Shown piece after piece: positions 34,282 to 45,544 of a DNA stretch of 64,000 bases. Origin of the DNA: Erodium maritimum. Taxonomy: Eukaryota; Streptophyta; Magnoliopsida; Geraniales; Geraniaceae. Position 1 is the first letter of the stretch; the number at the start of each line of letters is the position of its first letter. The notes below the pieces were generated by a model that saw only the letters and a program-made list of their open reading frames with translations, was not told the origin of the DNA and did no database searches. The translations under genes and the position numbers were made by a program. The stretch lies in NCBI GenBank assembly GCA_963921825.1, contig OY997588.1, positions 13,406,001 through 13,470,000 of the forward strand, read 5' to 3'.

Positions 34282-37074
34282 TCGAAAATAAAGTCAACAA
34301 GTCTCAATCTCGTAATTTTAAAACTTTAAACACCACGCGAGTCACAGCTCGGTAAAAACCAACGGTAAAAACAGTTCAAAATAAAACGATACGTCTCTAG
34401 ACTATCTAGCCTAGGACCCTCGTAAGCTCCCAAGCATCGAGCATCCAGCTAGTACACTTCCCGTTTAAAACCTGAAAAACAACAAAGCAAGGGGTGAGCT
34501 TCGCTCAGTAGGAAAAGTAGTTAAGGTTATAAGCAAGAGCTCACCACCACGGGTAACCGTCCAATTAGGGCATACTAGTACAACACACAACTAATTTCCA
34601 ACGGAACTCGTAACCACAAACCTCAACTCGAGACCGAACCACACTTACAACCACAATCACCCAAACAGCACAAACAACAACCAGCACACCAAATAACAAG
34701 TCATCAACATAAAGTAAACTGTAAAAGCACAAACACGTCCCGTACCGCAGTCCCCTACTCGGTCGGCTGTCCACAGCCCGACACCCTCATATCGTACCGA
34801 AACACACATCGTCGGCCTATATATCTTCTCGTCAAACAACCGGGGCGCAAATCTCAAATAGTCATACCGGAATCTCCATCGGCCTAGACCTCTTTCCCAG
34901 AACTCATTCGGGCAAAGGATAGGTGAAACAACTTTCTCGGAACTCCTTCGGGCAAAGCATAGTACACGTAACCGTCGGCCTAGACGTCCCACATCGGATT
35001 ACCCCCTCGATGCAAGCTATCGTACCGGAACCACTACCCGGGGGACCGCGTGTACATGGGACCACACCGTCGGCCTAGGTACTACCCTACACCGGCGTAC
35101 CCCATCGGTCATAGGTACCATACCGGAAACAACTCCCGGACACACATCACGATAATATTACAAATGTCATAATTAAGCATGACTTACCAAGCCCAACAAT
35201 CTTACCACAACCAGTCACGTCGGTCTATCACTCACCCGACCATCACACAACCAAGGGTTCAGATCAATACAACCACGACACATTCGCCCATACATAACAA
35301 CAACCTGCTCAACGAATATATTAATCTTGTCTATTAAACCTAACGACACTGACTCACACGACAAGCATCTCAACCAATAACAGGCAATTCCAAAACAACA
35401 CACAACCTACGGCTCGATATGGTCGATCTACCAGCACGACAATTTCCCAAGTATTGAAAGCAGATAAAAACAGTTAACTAATGAATATCTTCCTACATGT
35501 TACTACGACTCTTCCGGTTATTATCTGATATAAACGTTCTTTCCATTTTTATTAATCCTAGCATGTATACTAGTAACTTTCCGCAATTAAACCGGTATCC
35601 GCTACTTCCCAACCTCAAGACGAACCAACAGCTACGACTCCTAGCTGCTGACGTCCTGGCTCGCTACCTCCGGTCTTCTCTTTGATCATAGCTGGAATCT
35701 ACCTTACACAGAAAGCTACAATTAAACCCGGTTTCACAACTTAATTTAAAAAGGTTACGACGGTTTCGATTTAAGTTCAAAAGTTGCCTTTTAGACTCGA
35801 GCATGCTAAAAGCGGGATTACGACGAATCGGGTTTAAGTACCCGCGCACCGAACTCAGAACCCGATGCATGTTTTCCGAGGTACGGATCCCGATGCACGA
35901 TTCTCGAGGTACGATTCATCGTTCCGCTTTTTGTCCCGTTCTAGGTTCGATTAGGCGTCCAGTTTAAACGACGTTTTACAGTTCCCAGATTCGATCCGAA
36001 GTCCAGTTTAAAACAAATCTGACTTATAACCCCCTTTTTATTTAAATTAGGTTTTATTTTACTTTCCTTTTGAAAATTACTTTCTTTAACAGTTCTGTTC
36101 CAAATTCGTTTCAACACGCCCAAAATTACGGTTCTTTCGATCTAAACTGATCTTAACCCTTTTTAAATAAATCTGATTTTTGTTTTAAAATCATTTCTTT
36201 TCTTTTCAATTTTTTTATTTATTTCAGAAATCAATTTGATTCAGTTTCGATTGAACCACCGAGTTCGAGAAAAATAAAAGAAGGAAAAGGGAGTTTCGGG
36301 TCCGAGAACCGACTGGTCACCGGCGGAAGTGCCGGCGACCCAACTTCGCGGTTTTGAGAGTCTCACCGTGGGTAAAAAGAAGGTGGAGGAAGGATCGTTG
36401 GTGTCGGGCGCGGTGGCGGAGCACGGCGGGGATTCCGCCTCAGATCCGGACGGAGGGTCTCAGATCTGTGAGCGCGCCGGCGAGCTCACCTCGCCTCTGG
36501 ATGCGAACGGTGACGGGGGGCTCGGGCTACGCACGGGTGGAGAGAAGGAGGAAGGTGAGGTGGAGTGAAACTCGGGGATGAGGATGGCGCTGCGTTTGAA
36601 CGGAGAAGCAAGAACGTCGGCGACTGGCGTGGGTTGAACGGAGACGGTGGCGTGAGGTGTGCTGTTCGAAGGGGAAGAGGGAAGTGAAGTCGGGATTGAG
36701 AGGAAGAGAGGAAAACGGGTTCGAGAATGAGGGAGGCGGCCATTAGGGTTTCAGAACGAAACCCAGGCTTTTATAGCGAGGTCGTGTACTAGGCTCGGCT
36801 AAGCGGGCTCAAGACAGAGGTTTTGGGCCTCAGGTGGGCTCGCGTCCCACGACCCAAGGGAAAGGATGGCGGGCGGCCTGGCCTGGCTGGGTTGCTGGTC
36901 GGGTCTGGCCTGATCTGCTCGGGCCGGCCCTAAACCATTTTTTTTTTACAAATTAAGAAATTAAAACGAATTTCAACCTTCCCGCTACCAAAAACCGACC
37001 CACTTCTCAACCTCGACGACATCGATCGAACAAAACCAAATAAAATAAAACTTTTTAACAAGACGGTCTTCACA

Positions 37075-38822
37075 GTATTCTAAGTCAACTGCTGTGGTTT
37101 TGAATGAGAGAGTTTGTTTGGAGGAAGAGGTGGCCCATGCCTTGGGTTGTCAGGTGGGGTCGCTACCTATGAAATATTTGGGATTTTGGTTGGGCGTGAA
37201 TCCGAGGAGGATTTCGGCTTGGGACCCGGTGGTGGAGAAGTTTAAAAAAGCCCTTGGTTTGTGGAAGCTCAAGAACCTGAACATGGCAAGTCGCATTGTT
37301 TTAATTAAATCAACCTTATCGGTATTCCTTTGTTCTTTATGTCACTGTTGAAAGCCCCCAAAAAGGTGATTGCTGTTTTAGAAGCTTGGCATATGAGGTT
37401 TTTGTGGACTAACCCTTTTACAGGAAAGATGTTCTGCAAGGTTCGCTGGAGTGTGGTGTGTCAATCCAAGGAGGAAGGTGGACTCGGTATTAGGAGATTG
37501 GGGGGCTATGAATGCCAGTTTATTGGCCAAGTGGTGGTGGAGGTTCGCTTGTGATTCTGACTCCCTTTGGAAAAAGGTTATATGTGCACTTTTTGGTTGG
37601 GACGTCTCTGATTGGGACCTTCTTAAGGTTGATAAGCCGGGGTCCTCGTTCTTGGTCAGTCATATTATTTATTTGGCATCTGATCCTAGTTTTGAGGCAC
37701 TTTTTGGGAATCAGAGTGTTCATTGGAGGTTGGGGAAGGGCGACCGGATATCTTTTTGGGACGATGTGTGGGTATGATCCTCCTAGTTGCATTATCGTTT
37801 TCCAAATCTATATTCGTTGGTTACAGCAAAGTTCGAGAAAGTGCATTTCTTCTGGCTCTCGGAAGTTTGGAGAGTTGGTTACCTGCGTGAGCTTGACCCT
37901 TGGGAAGAAGAGGAGGCCTTGGTTTTGATGGGTTTGTTGGATGGAGCGGTGTTGAGACCGGATATGGAGGATTGTATCATTTGGGAGAAGCATGTTAAGG
38001 GATTCTCGGTCTCCTATGCCTATCGTTGCTTGTCAGGGCCCATAGGGGGGAGTATCTTCAGTGGAATGGGCATCGATTATGTGGGTGAAGAATGTCCCGC
38101 CGAAGTTCTGTGTGTTCGTGTGGCTGGCAGCTCATAGCGCTCTTCCCACCAAAGAGTTATTGGAGACCAGAGGTTTGCAGATATCTTTGAATAGTATGTT
38201 ATGTCCTTTCTGCATGCTATTTTTTGAATCTGTTGATCATGTTTTTATTACATTGTGAGTTTTCTTGGAAGATTTGGAGTAAGGTGTTTTTATGGTGGAA
38301 GGTGTGTGGTCCTATGTCGCGAAGTTTTGGGGATGTTTTACTTTGGTGGAAGGGGTTGGGGTCGAGGTAGTGGTGGTCTGGTTGGGTTCGAGCTGCTTAT
38401 GTGACATTATGGTCTATTTGGGTTATTCGTAACAATGAAGTGTTTAATCAGACCATGGACAGTGAGGTTGGGGTGCTGGCGAAGGTTCAGGCTCATTCTT
38501 TTGGGGTGTGTTGGAATTTAGACTCTTTACGCCTAGGGGTGACTTTTGAGGATTGGGTTAGAGACCCGTCTTAGTGCTTGTGGAGTGGCAGGAGGCAGCA
38601 GCGAAGAAGGATTGCTTGATGTTTCTTCTGTTATCTTTTTGGTCTTATTTTCTGCTTAGTTTGGTTGTGTTTGTTTTTACTATTATGTTTTGAACTGTTA
38701 TATAGCTTTCGTAGCTGTTTTGGTCTAGAGAATTGGCCTTGTTTTGGGGTCATTTCTTTCGCTTCGTTCTATCCACTTACAGAACGAATGCTGAATAAAA
38801 TCTTTAGCCTATCAAAAAAAAA
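37075..38822 (+). pseudogene. LINE ORF2, 3' part (end of reverse transcriptase and zf-RVT) and tail
   Basis: Continues a LINE in the same direction as 30423-32458, but from far downstream. The first readable protein is CQVGSLPMKYLGFWLGVNPR and KALGLWKLKNLNMASR, the segment after the reverse transcriptase catalytic core. Near 38060-38258 comes a zf-RVT-like region (KNVPPKFCVFVWLAAHSA, then CPFC and ESVDHVF). The frame is broken several times. A 3' UTR ends at an A-run (38812-38823). About 2 kb encoding most of the endonuclease and the catalytic reverse transcriptase is missing between the two halves. Confidence 0.8.
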
Positions 38823-39199
38823 AATAACATGGAGTACTGATAGACAACGGTACTGATACATTAAGAACAGAGAGAAGCAGGAGAATGTTGACGGGGAAGA
38901 TGAAGGACAAAGAAGCTTGTGGTCGGCTTTTGATCTTAATAACCGACAATTAACAGTCTTTATGCACTTGAAAAGAGATGAAAATCATGTTTCTCACTTA
39001 GAAAATAGAAGACGATGGGATTAGAGTTTACAATGACATATAAATTTGTATGAATTACAGTTATTGATGTAAAGTAAACGAATTAAAATAAAAAACTAAA
39101 AAGAAAGATTAAAATATTTGTTAAAACTAAGATACAAAAAATTAAAACATCATATCTGATTAATAAGATTGATTTTTTATTAAAAAAACAAACTATATA
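38823..39199. other. Intergenic spacer
   Basis: AT-rich DNA after the LINE poly(A). I see no gene and no copy of the 30.4 kb flank that would serve as the LINE target duplication. Confidence 0.35.
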
Positions 39200-39790
39200 T
39201 TGATATTTTTTTTGAAACAAGTAATTGGGGCATTGTATTACTGTGAAACGTAAACCATACAAGGTAGGACGTAACAGCCCAGAATTCCAATATTTGTCCC
39301 GATCGACCGTAGTCCACCAGACGCTCATGGATCCGTAGAAATAGTCTGCTTGTGTTCGTAGATCTTAACTCAGGAGTTCCCCTTACCGACATTTCAAAAA
39401 TACAAAAAATAAGATAAATATTCCAACAAACGAAAGGAACTAACCAACCCAAACTAAAGAAATAAAAAAACATAAAAGCAAACTTGAAACGAGTGCTCTG
39501 ATTGCGGCTTTCCCGAGACTTCCCAGCACCGACAGTCCCGGTTCTGTGGGTATAGTCCGTAGTCGGACCCCCCCACCCCCGCCGGGTCTTCTCATTCTTC
39601 CAAAGGAGGCTGTAACACCTCCGTCTGTGGATCCTCCTCGTCCCTAGGCTCCGAACAGATCTGACGGGGCTCCAATGTGTCGTGGGGTCGCAACGTTGCT
39701 CTCCCGACTCAGCATAGGGCAGCCGCAATTTTAGTAAGACCAGAGACTGTGCCTGCTCACACCGGCGAAGCTGCATCTCAATTTGCCGAT
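39200..39790 (-). mobile_element. 5'-truncated LINE 3' fragment (probable)
   Basis: Read on the minus strand, the sequence ends CAATGCCCCAATTACTTG and TTTCAAAAAAAA, matching the usual end of plant LINE 3' UTRs (CTTGTTTC plus A-tail). A 198-codon open frame crosses it but has no domain and mixes unrelated composition, so I treat it as chance. The 5' boundary near 39790 is approximate. Confidence 0.5.
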
Positions 39791-40002
39791 ACCCCGACTA
39801 GAAAAACTCTGACTCAGTGAGGACCGGAGGTTGTTGTTCAGATTGCAGATTATCCGACGGGACAAAACCCTTAGGTTCTGATACATATATTAGTATATTG
39901 GTTCTGTTAAAGAGCGACATAATATGATTTTTAAATGTCAAGAGTGATTATCAAAACGGAATAGGTGACATGTTATTTTCTTAATATATAGAGCACCTAA
40001 TT

Positions 40003-40140
40003 GTTGGGCTGGATTGGTTATACGGGTTTGATAGTATTTTGATTGGGCCGGCCCATTAACCAATTATACGACAATGCAAAATTAAGCAAAACCTCGGAAG
40101 CCATTTGAGTAGCAGCACAAAGTTGGCTTGAACCCTAGTT
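40003..40140 (+). promoter_or_regulatory. Site II (TGGGCC/T) cluster and telo-box-like motif upstream of the basic protein gene
   Basis: TTGGGCTGG (about 40004), then TTGGGCCGGCCCATTA (about 40043-40058, two overlapping opposed site II cores). A partial telo-box, GAACCCTAG, follows at about 40131, about 55 bases before the ATG. Site II plus telo-box promoters are typical of plant ribosome-biogenesis and ribosomal-protein genes, which fits the proposed nucleolar role of the downstream product. Confidence 0.6.
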
Positions 40141-40185
40141 TGAGCTGAAATCGTGAGAAGCGACCAAGAAAGGGTTTAGCAGGAG

Positions 40186-42453
40186 ATGTCGGAAGGAGAT
40201 GATTTTGACTCCGACGTTCCGGAGGAGTTCACCGCGGAGCAGGTTTTGCTTGTTCCTTTCTCATTCACTTCATTTTTATTCGCGTGAGGAATCAACCGGA
40301 GCATTCGCGTTGCTAATGCGTATTATTTTTTTCATGTTTACAGGGAGTTCAGCAAGACGAAGAGATAAGAAGAGTTCAGAAGGAGAACAAGGCCAGGTAT
40401 GTTCTATCTATCTGTTGCTTAAAGGTAACAACTTTTTTGTTTATTTTGGTTTTGTATCGATTGCTGAGATGCTGCTTGAACATACAGGAAATAAGCCATT
40501 TTGTTTGAAATTTAATACAGTATAGTTGTATACAATTTGGGTATGACAGAAATTGCAAACTGATGAGGTAGATAAGGGACAATTAGAGTATTTTGGTAGT
40601 GAAAAGTATAGTATATAGGTACTGGTTGTTGTTGGGGAAAACTACAAGAAACAACTATCATACGACTTCCTAGTACAAGAAATCTCGTATGACAATTTTG
40701 TCGTTCAACATGGTTGCGACTAATATTTACCAAAAACCATAATTTTCTGTCAAATATCACACTGACCATTAGTGAAACATGAAACGTAGTCCTTTTCATC
40801 TCGGGAAAACTCTAAGAAACAACTATCATACGACTTCCTAGTACAAGAAATCTCGTATGACATTTGACAGAAAGTGAGGGTATTTGTGTCATTTGACTTG
40901 CTCCGTTAACTCGTCGTGTGATATTTGACAGAAAATTATGGTTTTTGGTAAATATTAGTTGCAACCATGTTTTTTGAACGACAAAATTGTCATACAAGAT
41001 TTCTTGTACTAGGAAGTCGTATGATAGTGGTTTCTTGGAGTTCTCCCTTGTTGTTGTTGTTGTTGTTGTTGTTGTACAATCATGTTTTTTCTTATTGGTC
41101 TTGTAATATTATGATCTTAGACTGACTTGTGTTGTATTATTTTTGTGCAATGATGTAATTATTTTATCATTTTGGGGGAGGGTTATTCTCATATAATTGT
41201 CCCTTATCGACCCTTTTTCCCTATCTCTGGATCTTGAATCCTGACACTTAATTCTCATTTTTCATGATCCATGGGATCCCTTTTCTTTTGTCTGCTTTGG
41301 TTTGCTCTCTTTGAAGTTGCTTTATTCCACCTTGTTATTGACTTATTTCCTTGATAAGTTATAATTGCTAATCGGAAAAAAATAGAAACTTCTTGTTTGT
41401 CTAAACATTAAAGTTGTCCGTGAATGTTCTCAACGTGGGATTCATCTCCTAGCTAGCAGGTTTTAAGAGCCTTGAAGAATCCTTTCATATCTGAGATAAT
41501 TTCTTACCATTTAGGCTTTCCAAGACAAGGATAGGTTAACTATTGCAGACATGAGCCTGAATGAAAGAGTTAAAATATGGATAAAATAAGCAACAATTAT
41601 TCTTCCAGGAGATTCTTGTCATTTTGTTTGTGGGATGACTGGGCTGTTTTTGCTTGTACCATATGGTGAGATAGAGGTACCACCTTGGGAGGGCTGCTTT
41701 CAAAGACTCACGCTCTCATACATAAGATATTAAATATTACATGCTAATATAGTATCCTTACAGTATATCTGTAACCGTATACCACAGTTTTCTTCTGAAT
41801 CATAGTTTTGGTTATGCAGTTATCAGCTATCTTGCTGTGGCATTTATGAGTTTGTATGTTTAACATGTTTTAGTTTTTGTTACCGAATGCATTATTTTCA
41901 TGAACATTAATTTACATATTTTGATGCACTCTCCTTTTCATAGGATTGCACGTGAAGGAAAGGAACGCCGCAAGAAATGGGCCCAAAACATAACACCCCG
42001 ACTTTCTAAAGGAACCGAAAAGGTTGAAGATGTAATAGAAGAAGTTGAAACACATAAAGAGTCCAGTGCTAAAGCTGGAATGCTCCCTAATGAGATTGTT
42101 GAGATNNNNNNNNNNNNNNNNNNNNNNNNNNNNNNNNNNNNNNNNNNNNNNNNNNNNNNNNNNNNNNNNNNNNNNNNNNNNNNNNNNNNNNNNNNNNNNN
42201 NNNNNNNNNNNNNNNNNNNNNNNNNNNNNNNNNNNNNNNNNNNNNNNNNNNNNNNNNNNNNNNNNNNNNNNNNNNNNNNNNNNNNNNNNNNNNNNNNNNN
42301 NNNNNATGCCCGACCTGCTCAATGCTTACAGAATCATTGGATTTCTTGAAGAAACGAAAAATGCAGGTTCCAAGATCATCTTCTGTTTTGAACAATTCCA
42401 ATCAAGCGCTACGCCTGCTTACTGCTTCAGGCTTGTTAAGTAACAATAAATGA
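40186..42453 (+). CDS. Small basic, probably nucleolar, conserved plant protein (interrupted by assembly gap)
   Basis: Exons 40186-40242, 40344-40396 and 41944 into the gap join in phase. They give MSEGDDFDSDVPEEFTAEQ, then QQDEEIRRVQKENKAR, then REGKERRKKWAQNITPR and ESSAKAGMLPNEIVE, before 200 N begin at 42106. After the gap the C-terminus reads ARPAQCLQN, then SLDFLKKRKMQVPRSSSVL and ALRLLTASGLLSNNK with TGA at 42451. These two parts are in different frames: CAGAATCATTGG lacks one base relative to the expected reading, right beside the gap. The acidic start and Lys/Arg-rich helix resemble the Utp16/Bud21 class of U3 snoRNA-associated proteins, but that is a guess from pattern. Intron 2 contains a MULE-type insertion. 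Confidence 0.75.
40635..41047. mobile_element. Inverted-repeat MULE-type element in intron 2
   Basis: A 413-base element flanked by TTGTTGTTG on both sides (40626-40634 and 41048-41056), starting GGGAAAACTAC and ending GTTCTCCC. The arms are about 130 bases, carrying CTATCATACGACTTCCTAG and AATATTTACCAAAAACCAT in both orientations. A third, partial copy of the terminal arm (from about 40802, CGGGAAAACTC) sits in the middle, so the element looks like a rearranged or nested product. The right flank is itself a TTG microsatellite, which weakens the duplication evidence somewhat. Confidence 0.75.
41048..41074 (+). repeat. (TTG)9 microsatellite
   Basis: Nine perfect TTG units directly after the inverted-repeat element. 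Confidence 0.9.
42106..42305. other. Assembly gap, exactly 200 N
   Basis: The round size suggests a placeholder, so the true distance is unknown. It removes coding sequence of the basic protein gene. Any open frame drawn across it is meaningless. Confidence 0.99.
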
Positions 42454-43763
42454 TCAATTAGCTTGCCAATTTGTAGGTTGATTTCTTATACTGATTCCAT
42501 TCTCGCTTCTTCATGGGTTCATCTAATAGCAATAGAGCACAGCTTATGAGAACTGGAAGTGTCAGTATGGATCAACCAATCGGTTGTTTTTTCGCTACCA
42601 TAAGACACTGAATATTCTATTTGATTATCTTATGATATCCCCATCTTTATCTTGTCTTTAATTAATGTTCAGATGGCTTATTTTAGTGAGTGGCAAATCC
42701 CCCCTTAAGCACTACTTGTAAAGCCTACTAGATTCCAACAAATTCTCTTAGGTTCCTCCATTTAATTGGGTCTACATGGAGCACATGGATATTTGTTTAT
42801 TCTTAAGATACAAGTTAATCATGGAAAAGAGTCCCAATATTCTTACTGGGACCCAAGCATGGTCTGCTGCTCTGTTAACATATTTTTTTAATGGGATCAT
42901 CTTATTATCTTGTAGTTTCATAGATATGGGTTCTCTAAAATTGGCCGGATCTTCACTTCTTCCCACTTATAGTAAAATAACATACAATTAAAATTTTCAT
43001 TTGAATAGGCTTAATCTGTATACATTTTTTGTGCTGGTTGCCCCTTCTGACAGTACCAAGATTAAAGCGATCTATAGTGAGGGCGAATTGGAGAGGCAAA
43101 CCGGGTGAAATATCCGCCGTCCCTCTCAATTCAGCTCCAATTCTCTCTCAGCCACTAGTCTAGCGACACATGGCTATTCACCCCCAATTTTTTCAGTGTG
43201 TGGAGAGACGATTCTAAGCGAATTGACTGGATTCGCCTGGACTGTGGACACAAGATGGCTGTTCTCCCCCTATGGCTTTGGCTCCTAGCTCCCTTGAACC
43301 ATAAAAGGAGATACTTTCCTAACATACAGTCAAGCCACATAAGTAGCAAGTAAAGAACCATTTTAGAGGGAAGGGCCAGTTGATCGAATTCTTACCGTAC
43401 ATGTTTAGATCTTTCAGTAGTCTGTGTTTGTGTATGATCTAGCCATCTTTGGTTGCCTGAAGCTGCAGAGCCGTTTAGAGTTTTTGTTATATTATTATAC
43501 TGAACTCTCGACAAGACAAACTGTCGAACCATGGTCGTGGCCTTGAGTAATATGCATACATATATAACCATTTCTTTCTCTTACAAAAAGCAGAATACAA
43601 GGTTTGTGTTACATACATAAGTTGATGCACACATCTGCATCCATCTCTTAAGTTTGAATCTTGTCTTTTCTCAAGATGATAAATCTGATGCTTATATCGA
43701 TCTTTCAAGCTTGAATCTTGTCTTTTTCTCAGAAGAGTGAGAACCATCAGGTAGTAAATGTAA
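42454..43763. other. Intergenic with a small direct repeat
   Basis: Contains the 3' ends of the flanking genes. At about 43660-43735 the phrase TTGAATCTTGTCTTTT plus CTCA is present twice, 60-70 bases apart. No further gene is seen. Confidence 0.4.
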
Positions 43764-44045
43764 TTACGGGGAAGAGAAAGCGTCTTCTTGTTGCAGCCAT
43801 CTCTGGTCAGAGTCAGAGAGGTGTCCTCCTGAAGCAGGACTCACTATAGCCTGAAGGGCCCCTTTCACCTTGTTGAGGTACTTGTGGTGTCGTAAGCGCC
43901 TGAGCACAACATCTTTCTCCAGGGTTTCTGAAGATGATCTGAGGAAGAGCTGGCTCGTGACGGGGCTTGTTGACATGTCTTTATCTTCTTGTGGGTTGTT
44001 GAGCTTAGCCTCCGATGGTTGAGCCTTGGAAATCAGGAAAGCCAT
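43764..44045 (-). CDS. Small plant-specific protein, function unknown
   Basis: A single-exon frame of 93 residues. The central part is basic and helical: SSETLEKDVVLRRLRHHKYL, then NKVKGALQAIV. This pattern recurs in small uncharacterised plant proteins as far as I remember. The N-terminus (MAFLISKAQPSE) has no clear targeting signal, and the C-terminus (LSDSDQRWLQQEDAFSSP) is acidic. A good TATA box lies about 75 bases upstream, supporting a real gene. I cannot assign a function. Confidence 0.7.
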   Translation of the reverse strand: MAFLISKAQPSEAKLNNPQEDKDMSTSPVTSQLFLRSSSETLEKDVVLRRLRHHKYLNKVKGALQAIVSPASGGHLSDSDQRWLQQEDAFSSP

Positions 44046-44115
44046 TGTTTGATAGCAAAGGAGGGAAGAGTGTGTGTAGTTTGAGGGAGTGTGTGTAGCA
44101 TATGCATATGTGAGG

Positions 44116-44128
44116 GGTTTTATAGAGG
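44116..44128 (-). promoter_or_regulatory. TATA box of the 93-residue gene
   Basis: On the minus strand the sequence reads CTATAAAACCCC, about 75 bases before the ATG at 44045. Confidence 0.55.
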
Positions 44129-45544
44129 GATAGAGACATTGGATTGGGAGCTAGTTTGGTCATATTAAAAGGTGGTTTCTCAAGGATATTTCCAAACAGT
44201 GGGCTTTTATAATATAATTTCTGTAGCTTCAGCCTGCATGACAAGTCACACGTGCGCATCACAACAAGTTAAGGTTAGGCCTGCACTAATTATTAATTAA
44301 TACTCTAATCACCTCCCTTGCTAGCTCACAACTAGTTACCGATTTTGTGTTGGTTACGGTTAGTGTACATCCAGCTAATCACCAAGATTATAATGCTTAA
44401 AGCCTTCAGTTCAGCCTTATACATAGGTTTAGACTTTTAAATCCTTTTTGGAACTCGGAAAATTATTATAATACTCATACGTTGTGATATTTTTATAAGG
44501 GTTAATTTATTAACTCTAATACTCAGTAAATACTTAACTAGTCCCACGTTCAGTTATAGACCATATTATCCTGGACTCTAAAATTATTAATAGTATTCAT
44601 GTGTTGTGATATTTTCCTCAAGAGTTCATTTATAGGGGAGATGGCAAAAAAAGAGTTGTTATGTTTCAACTGGAGTTGATTGAACTTCTTCCATAAACAA
44701 TTTACCGATGATAAAATCTAAAACGTTCACATACCCGATCTTTAACATAAAATATTTACGAATCCAATTTACTTTACTTCAAATTAAAGTTCTAAATCTG
44801 CTCAGGCATGAAACTTGAGGACACTTTCCTACACTCATATTCTAAAAAAACACATTCATGGACCCTATTTTATTTCCATTAGAAAGGAAATAAAGAATTC
44901 TTGCCCTATTCTAATCTACTCTATCCACACCTACTCCCAAACAAATGTACCTACTGAAAATCAAATCAGTGACCTCAAGAAGATAAAGACGTGAAAAAGA
45001 ATTTCACAATCAGACCAACCCAACGGGCCAATCATGGACCCTATTATCTTAGACACAAGTTTGAGCTCAGATTCAAATCAATGGTTGTTACATTTAATGT
45101 TATTTTTCAACTGTCAATCTGGGGGTGAGTAAAAGAATTGTATGGTAGCCATTCAATGCAAAGTCCATTACTGGAATTGGCAAGAGAGCATAAGGACAAG
45201 CTAAAGAAGGACCAGAACAGTGAAGCAGTAACTACACACGAAAGTGACAACAATAATTGTTTTCAACCGAAAACTATTGGCAGCCTCCACCGTTTTCAGA
45301 AGAAAAATATAAACTGTGGGCTGCCTAAAAACCCTCTATTTATTTTGCTTCCTCATCTGGATAACTTCAATCTGCAAAAACTAATCCACAAAATCACGCT
45401 CGCGCATTAACAGATAAGCTCATTACATAAAATAGACACTGAATCCAGACAAGTTCAGTGGTTTCAAGGCCAAGTAGTCGAAGATATGATTTCACCACTC
45501 AACTGTACAAACATTTTACATGGATATATATGTTAGGTGTAATT
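44129..45544. other. Intergenic, no gene seen
   Basis: AT-rich spacer between the 93-residue gene's promoter and the 3' end of the VPS13-like gene. The right end should hold the VPS13 3' UTR. Open frames such as that at 45138-45410 lack any family features. Confidence 0.4.

Larger units (their letters stand above)
32459..37074. mobile_element. LTR element (probable solo LTR) inserted in the LINE, carrying a MULE
   Basis: Begins TGTCACGCCCCAAATCCG and ends GACGGTCTTCACA, so it has the TG...CA ends of an LTR. The flanking five bases are GTATG on the left and GTATT on the right, a 4-of-5 target duplication. After subtracting the 1.75 kb Mutator-like insert, about 2.86 kb remain. No gag or pol frame is visible, so I take it as a solo LTR. 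It contains the same minisatellite motifs as the element at 1-2228, in the opposite orientation. A GC-rich stretch at 36290-36930 has open frames on both strands but no recognisable protein. Confidence 0.7.

Noticed and set aside
36329..36581. GC-rich frames inside the LTR element
   Set aside because: Open frames in two phases with no domain, so probably a composition effect within the LTR.
39180..39776. Minus-strand open frame of 198 codons
   Set aside because: It runs through a LINE 3' UTR into its A-tail and has no recognisable domain.
41900..42443. Frames spanning the N gap
   Set aside because: They consist mainly of unknown residues. Only the flanking exon parts are informative.
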